Shown here: positions 32,049 to 35,435 of the stretch, piece after piece
How the letters are laid out: each line of letters starts with the position of its first letter
Numbering within the stretch: the stretch's first letter is position 1
Assembly (NCBI GenBank): GCA_902509725.1
Contig: CABWYI010000004.1
Span: 1 to 35,435, forward strand
DNA: 35,435 bases
Source: an uncultured Pelagibacteraceae bacterium
GTDB lineage: Bacteria > Pseudomonadota > Alphaproteobacteria > Pelagibacterales > Pelagibacteraceae
Direction of reading: 5' to 3'
Translations under genes and position numbers: made by a program
Notes under the pieces: model-generated
Databases searched by the model: none
What the model saw: the letters and a program-made list of their open reading frames with translations, nothing else
What the model was told of the DNA's origin: nothing

Positions 32049-33050
32049 ATGTCTGCAATTAACGAAGTTATACTTAGCAAAAAAACTGGTTTAAATCCAA
32101 TTTGGATAATGAGACAAGCTGGTAGATATCTTCCTGAATTTAGATCAATTAGAAAAGAAAATCCTGATTTTATAAAATTGTGTTTGAATAAAAAATTATC
32201 ATCAGAGATTACTCTTCAACCATTAAAAAGATTTAATTTAGATGCTGCTATAATTTTTTCAGATATCTTAATTCTTCCTTATGGATTAAATCAAGAAGTT
32301 GAGTTTAAAAAAAATGTTGGTCCATTACTAGGAGAACTAAATTTAGATGAGATTTTAAGTTTAAATGATTTAGATTTCATTGATAAAATAAAACCTGTTT
32401 ATGAAGCAATTAATTTGGTTAAGAATAACCCATTAACAAACAACAAAACTACTATCGGCTTTGTTGGGGCTCCATGGACGTTATTAGTTTATATGATTAA
32501 TAAAAAATCTCCAAAATTAAATTTAGTTGATAATTTTTTTTCAGATGAACCAAAAATAATAAAAATATTAGAAGTACTAGATAAATTTTTGAAAATACAT
32601 ATTAAAAACCAAGTAGAAAATGGAGCGGAACTAATACAAATTTTTGATAGTTGGGCTGGTTTACTAGAAGAGAAAGATTTACAAAAATATGTTTATAACC
32701 CCACTTTATCTTTAGTAGAATATACAAAGTCTCTAAACATACCAGTTATTTGTTTTCCAAGAGAAATTAAGAACTATAAAAAGTTTTGCGATATCGTGAA
32801 GCCCGATGTAATCTCAATAGACTATTCAACAGATCCTATAAAAATTGAAAAAGAAATAAAAATACCTGTTCAAGGAGGCATGAATCCAGAAATTTTACTA
32901 ACCGACAAAGAAAATCTTAAGAAGGAAGCAAAAAAATATTTAAATATATTTAAAGACCATCCATATATATTTAACCTAGGCCATGGTGTTTTGCCACAAA
33001 CTGACCCAAATATGATGGATTACTTAGTAAAACTGGTAAAGGATTTTTAA
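32049..33050 (+). CDS. hemE: Uroporphyrinogen decarboxylase
   Basis: Decarboxylates the four acetate side chains of uroporphyrinogen III to give coproporphyrinogen III. The 333-residue barrel has the signature 'PIWIMRQAGRYLPEFR' near residue 17, 'AIIFSDILILPYGL' with the catalytic Asp, 'TTIGFVGAPWTLLVYMI', 'IQIFDSWAGLL' and 'NLGHGVLPQTDPNMM' at the C-terminus. hemH begins on the next base, forming a heme operon with hemJ. The gene borders the proposed origin, as in Caulobacter. Confidence 0.97.
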   Translation: MSAINEVILSKKTGLNPIWIMRQAGRYLPEFRSIRKENPDFIKLCLNKKLSSEITLQPLKRFNLDAAIIFSDILILPYGLNQEVEFKKNVGPLLGELNLDEILSLNDLDFIDKIKPVYEAINLVKNNPLTNNKTTIGFVGAPWTLLVYMINKKSPKLNLVDNFFSDEPKIIKILEVLDKFLKIHIKNQVENGAELIQIFDSWAGLLEEKDLQKYVYNPTLSLVEYTKSLNIPVICFPREIKNYKKFCDIVKPDVISIDYSTDPIKIEKEIKIPVQGGMNPEILLTDKENLKKEAKKYLNIFKDHPYIFNLGHGVLPQTDPNMMDYLVKLVKDF

Positions 33051-34049
33051 ATGAAAAATATAAATAACCACCCTCCCGTCAAATATGGAAAAACTGGTGC
33101 ATTAATAGTTAACCTCGGTACGCCTGACTCGACAAGTTGGTTTGACATTAGAAAATATTTGAGAGAGTTTTTATCTGACAGAAGAGTGATCGAAGTAAAT
33201 CCAATCATATGGCAAATAATTTTAAATGTTTTTATCCTAAATTTTAGACCCTCGAAAACAGCTAAAGCATACAAGGAAATATGGATGAAAGAAGAAAATA
33301 TTTCTCCACTATTATTTTATACAAAGAAACAAACAGAAAAATTATCTAAATCTATTTCAAATGATAATTTAATTATAGATTTCGCAATGCGCTATGGAAA
33401 TCCCAGTATAAATAGCAAAGTAAAAGAATTACAAAATAAAGGTTGCGAAAATTTAATAATTTTACCCTTATATCCTCAATATGCCGCAGCCACTACAGCA
33501 ACTGTATGTGATGAAGTTTATAGAACGTTAATGAAATTGAGGTGGCAACCATCTCTAAAAATTATTTCTCATTACGAATCAAGCCCGCTGTACATTGATG
33601 CGTTGGTAAATTCTATTAATAAAAAAATCAAAGAAATAAATTGGAAACCCGATTTAATTTTGGCCTCTTACCACGGCATCCCTAAAAAATACTTTGATAA
33701 AGGTGATCCTTATCATTGTTATTGTCATAAAACGTCAAGATTAATATCAGAAAAATTTAACTCAATAGAAATAAAAACAACATTTCAATCTAGATTTGGA
33801 CCTCAGGAATGGCTTAAGCCCTATACTGATAAAACACTTGAAAGCTTACCTAAAGAAGGAAAAAAAAACGTACTTACAATATGTCCAGGATTTTCCTCTG
33901 ATTGTGTTGAAACCCTTGAAGAAATATTAATACAAGGTAAAGAAAGTTTCATAAGTTCTGGTGGTGTAAACTTTGATATGGTGCCGTGTTTAAATGATAA
34001 TGATGATCATATATTCTTGCTTAAATCATTAATACAAAAAAATATTTAA
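33051..34049 (+). CDS. hemH: Ferrochelatase
   Basis: Inserts Fe(II) into protoporphyrin IX, the last step of heme synthesis. The 332-residue enzyme has 'ALIVNLGTPDSTSWFDIRKYLREFLSDRRV' at the N-terminus, 'LPLYPQYAAATTATV', the active-site His in 'LILASYHGIPKKYF', 'GDPYHCYCHKTSRLI', 'TTFQSRFGPQEWLKPYTD' and the conserved Glu in 'ICPGFSSDCVETLEEI'. It starts directly after the hemE stop and ends one base before hemJ. Confidence 0.97.
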   Translation: MKNINNHPPVKYGKTGALIVNLGTPDSTSWFDIRKYLREFLSDRRVIEVNPIIWQIILNVFILNFRPSKTAKAYKEIWMKEENISPLLFYTKKQTEKLSKSISNDNLIIDFAMRYGNPSINSKVKELQNKGCENLIILPLYPQYAAATTATVCDEVYRTLMKLRWQPSLKIISHYESSPLYIDALVNSINKKIKEINWKPDLILASYHGIPKKYFDKGDPYHCYCHKTSRLISEKFNSIEIKTTFQSRFGPQEWLKPYTDKTLESLPKEGKKNVLTICPGFSSDCVETLEEILIQGKESFISSGGVNFDMVPCLNDNDDHIFLLKSLIQKNI

Positions 34050-34050
34050 T

Positions 34051-34482
34051 ATGAACTCATATTTTCTTTTTAAATCATTACATTTAATTTCGGTTATATC
34101 TTGGATGGCTGGACTTTTATATCTCCCAAGAATTTTTGTTTACCATTCCGAAAATAATAATGAAATTATAACAACTGTCTTTAAAACAATGGAAAGAAAA
34201 TTATTTTATTTTATTATGACACCGGCAATGACTTTGAGCTGGTTATTTGGATTGGTGCTTATCCACGAAATAGGTTTTGATCAACTTGCAAGTCTGTGGC
34301 TTCAATTAAAATTAATTTTCACAATATTATTAACAATTTATCATTTTTATTTAGGACATCTGCTTGACAAATTTAAATATGATGAAAATAACAAAACCTC
34401 AAAATTTTATCGTTATATTAATGAAATACCTACTTTATTGCTTATTTTAATTGTTTTTATTGTTATTTATAAGCCAATCTAG
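34051..34482 (+). CDS. hemJ: Protoporphyrinogen IX oxidase HemJ
   Basis: Oxidises protoporphyrinogen IX to protoporphyrin IX, the step before HemH, in the inner membrane. The 143-residue protein has about four transmembrane segments and the family's conserved His11 and 'LHLISVISWMAGLLYLPRIFVYH' at the N-terminus, then 'MERKLFYFIMTPAMTLSWLFGLVLI' and 'LKLIFTILLTIYHFYLG'. HemJ replaces HemG/HemY in most alphaproteobacteria. Order hemE-hemH-hemJ puts the last decarboxylation and the two terminal steps in one operon. Confidence 0.95.
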   Translation: MNSYFLFKSLHLISVISWMAGLLYLPRIFVYHSENNNEIITTVFKTMERKLFYFIMTPAMTLSWLFGLVLIHEIGFDQLASLWLQLKLIFTILLTIYHFYLGHLLDKFKYDENNKTSKFYRYINEIPTLLLILIVFIVIYKPI

Positions 34483-34484
34483 GG

Positions 34485-34512
34485 TTGAATAAAAAAAAAT
34501 AGTATATATATT
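34485..34512 (+). promoter_or_regulatory. Weak sigma-70 type promoter candidate for rho
   Basis: TTGAAT (34485-34490) and TATATT (34507-34512) are separated by 16 bases of mostly A. This lies in the 63-base gap between hemJ and rho. AT-richness makes chance -10 matches common. Confidence 0.3.
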
Positions 34513-34518
34513 AGTTAT

Positions 34519-34538
34519 ATTATTAAGTCCTTAATAAT
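34519..34538. repeat. Perfect 9-bp palindrome just upstream of rho
   Basis: ATTATTAAG and its exact reverse complement CTTAATAAT are separated by two bases. The palindrome ends 7 bases before the rho ATG and begins 6 bases after a candidate -10 element, so it could be an operator at the transcription start or an element in the short 5' leader. Confidence 0.5.
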
Positions 34539-34545
34539 CTAAATC

Positions 34546-35435
34546 ATGAATATTCAAGAATTAAAATTAAAATCATCCGAGCAACTTATTACCCAAGCAG
34601 AAGAACTTGGCATTGAAAATGCTAGCACTTTAAGAAAACAAGAAATTCTTTTTGCAATTTTAAAAAAAGTTGCTGAAAAAGAAGAAATTACAGGTGCGGG
34701 TGTTCTGCAACTTTTACAAGACGGTTTTGGATTCCTTCGAGCCATGGAGTCAAATTATCTTCCTGGGCCAGACGATATATATGTTAGCCCAAGCCAAATA
34801 AGAAAATTTGGTTTAAGAACAGGAGATACAGTTGAAGGACCAGTAAGAGCCCCAAAGGAAGGTGAGAGATATTTTGCTTTATTACAGGTTAGTAAAATAA
34901 ATTTTGAAGAACCAGATAAATCGAGACATAAAATAGCATTTGATAACTTAACTCCACTTTATCCAGATAAACAGTTAGTAATGGAAGTAGAAATTTCAAA
35001 ACCTGATAAAAAGCAAGACCTTACCCCAAGATTAATTGATCTTGTTAGCCCTATAGGAAAAGGTCAAAGATCAATAATAATTTCTCCACCCAAAGCTGGT
35101 AAAACGATGATTCTCCAAAGTATAGCAAACTCGATAGCAAAAAATTATCCAGAATGTTATTTAATTGTTTTATTAATTGATGAACGACCTGAAGAAGTCA
35201 CGGATATGCAAAGAACTGTAAAGGGAGAAGTTATTAGCTCAACATTTGATGAACCTGCCCAAAGACACGTTGCTGTTGCTGAGATGGTTATCGAAAAAGC
35301 TAAAAGATTAACAGAGCATAAAAAAGATGTGGTAATATTACTGGATTCTATCACAAGATTAGGTAGAGCTTATAACGCTGTTATTCCAAGTTCAGGAAAA
35401 GTTTTGACTGGAGGTGTAGACGCAAACGCTCTTCA
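34546..35435 (+). CDS. rho: Transcription termination factor Rho (5' part, cut by window edge)
   Basis: The hexameric RNA helicase that ends transcription at Rho-dependent sites. The gene starts at the ATG at 34546 and is open to the last base; about 296 residues of the usual 420 are seen. Domains in order: Rho N-terminal helices '[23 protein letters not shown]', the cold-shock-like RNA-binding domain with '[17 protein letters not shown]' and '[18 protein letters not shown]', and the motor with '[21 protein letters not shown]' (P-loop PPKAGKT), '[16 protein letters not shown]' and '[16 protein letters not shown]'. With few intrinsic terminators in the window, Rho probably does much of the termination. 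Confidence 0.96.
   Translation, partial: MNIQELKLKSSEQLITQAEELGIENASTLRKQEILFAILKKVAEKEEITGAGVLQLLQDGFGFLRAMESNYLPGPDDIYVSPSQIRKFGLRTGDTVEGPVRAPKEGERYFALLQVSKINFEEPDKSRHKIAFDNLTPLYPDKQLVMEVEISKPDKKQDLTPRLIDLVSPIGKGQRSIIISPPKAGKTMILQSIANSIAKNYPECYLIVLLIDERPEEVTDMQRTVKGEVISSTFDEPAQRHVAVAEMVIEKAKRLTEHKKDVVILLDSITRLGRAYNAVIPSSGKVLTGGVDANAL

Noticed and set aside
1..35435. CRISPR arrays, insertion sequences, prophage or a gene-cluster defence system
   Set aside because: No direct-repeat arrays, transposase motifs, terminal inverted repeats or phage genes were seen; nearly all genes belong to known core families.

Overview
The window looks like chromosomal DNA from a streamlined, very AT-rich alphaproteobacterium, most likely of the SAR11 (Pelagibacterales) type. 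The reasons are the low GC content, gaps of a few bases or short overlaps between most genes, almost no repeats or mobile DNA, and classic alphaproteobacterial neighbourhoods: rpe / heparinase-like / purH, ftsK-lolA, hslVU beside the his operon, and Tim44 / fxsA / secB / dnaQ / coaE / aroE / maf / ppsR facing hemE. The assignment rests on gene content and order; no database search was possible.

Layout. 1-2910 (+): the 3' end of a 2-oxoglutarate/Fe(II) oxygenase, an EVE-domain protein and acetyl-CoA synthetase with a lysine-rich N-terminal tail. 2907-3530 (-): a conserved protein of unknown function. 3656-5724 (+): a two-subunit sodium:solute symporter (DUF4212 small subunit plus ActP-like large subunit), closed by the only clear intrinsic terminator. 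5795-9990 (+): YggT-like protein, rpe, a heparinase II/III-like protein and purH. 9980-11315 (-): tRNA-Gly(GCC), an FkbM methyltransferase and pterin-carbinolamine dehydratase. 11386-12033 (+): LON-domain protein. 12034-13107 (-): UbiH-type hydroxylase. 13139-15808 (+): ftsK, interrupted by a frameshift at an A7 tract, then lolA. 15805-19667 (-): malyl-CoA lyase, malate-CoA ligase beta and alpha (mtkA, mtkB), a HIT protein and a GNAT acetyltransferase. 19742-23632 (-): hisB-hisH-(secreted SHOCT protein)-hisA-hisF-hisE. 23724-25609 (+): hslVU. 25613-27453 (-): Tim44-like, Smr and sulfotransferase. 27511-28342 (+): fxsA and secB. 28339-31766 (-): ppsR, maf, aroE, coaE, dnaQ. 31767-32048: a 282-base non-coding gap. 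32049-35435 (+): hemE, hemH, hemJ and the 5' part of rho.

Functional themes. Carbon: acetate or a similar monocarboxylate would be imported by the symporter and activated by Acs. Malate-CoA ligase and malyl-CoA lyase would join malate, acetyl-CoA and glyoxylate. Histidine, purine, shikimate, CoA, ubiquinone and heme biosynthesis and protein quality control (HslVU, SecB, LolA) make up the rest.

The most notable structure without a gene is the 282-base gap between ppsR and hemE. Gene orientation diverges there, it contains a consensus DnaA box, several near-boxes and a perfect TTAA-N7-TTAA (CtrA-type) site, and it lies beside hemE as the Caulobacter origin does, so I propose it as the replication origin. 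I found no CRISPR array, insertion sequence, prophage or obvious new defence system. The most unusual items are the ftsK frameshift, the polylysine tail on Acs, the mtk-mcl cluster, the SHOCT protein plus 14-codon ORF inside the his operon, and promoters that almost touch the hisB and hslV start codons.
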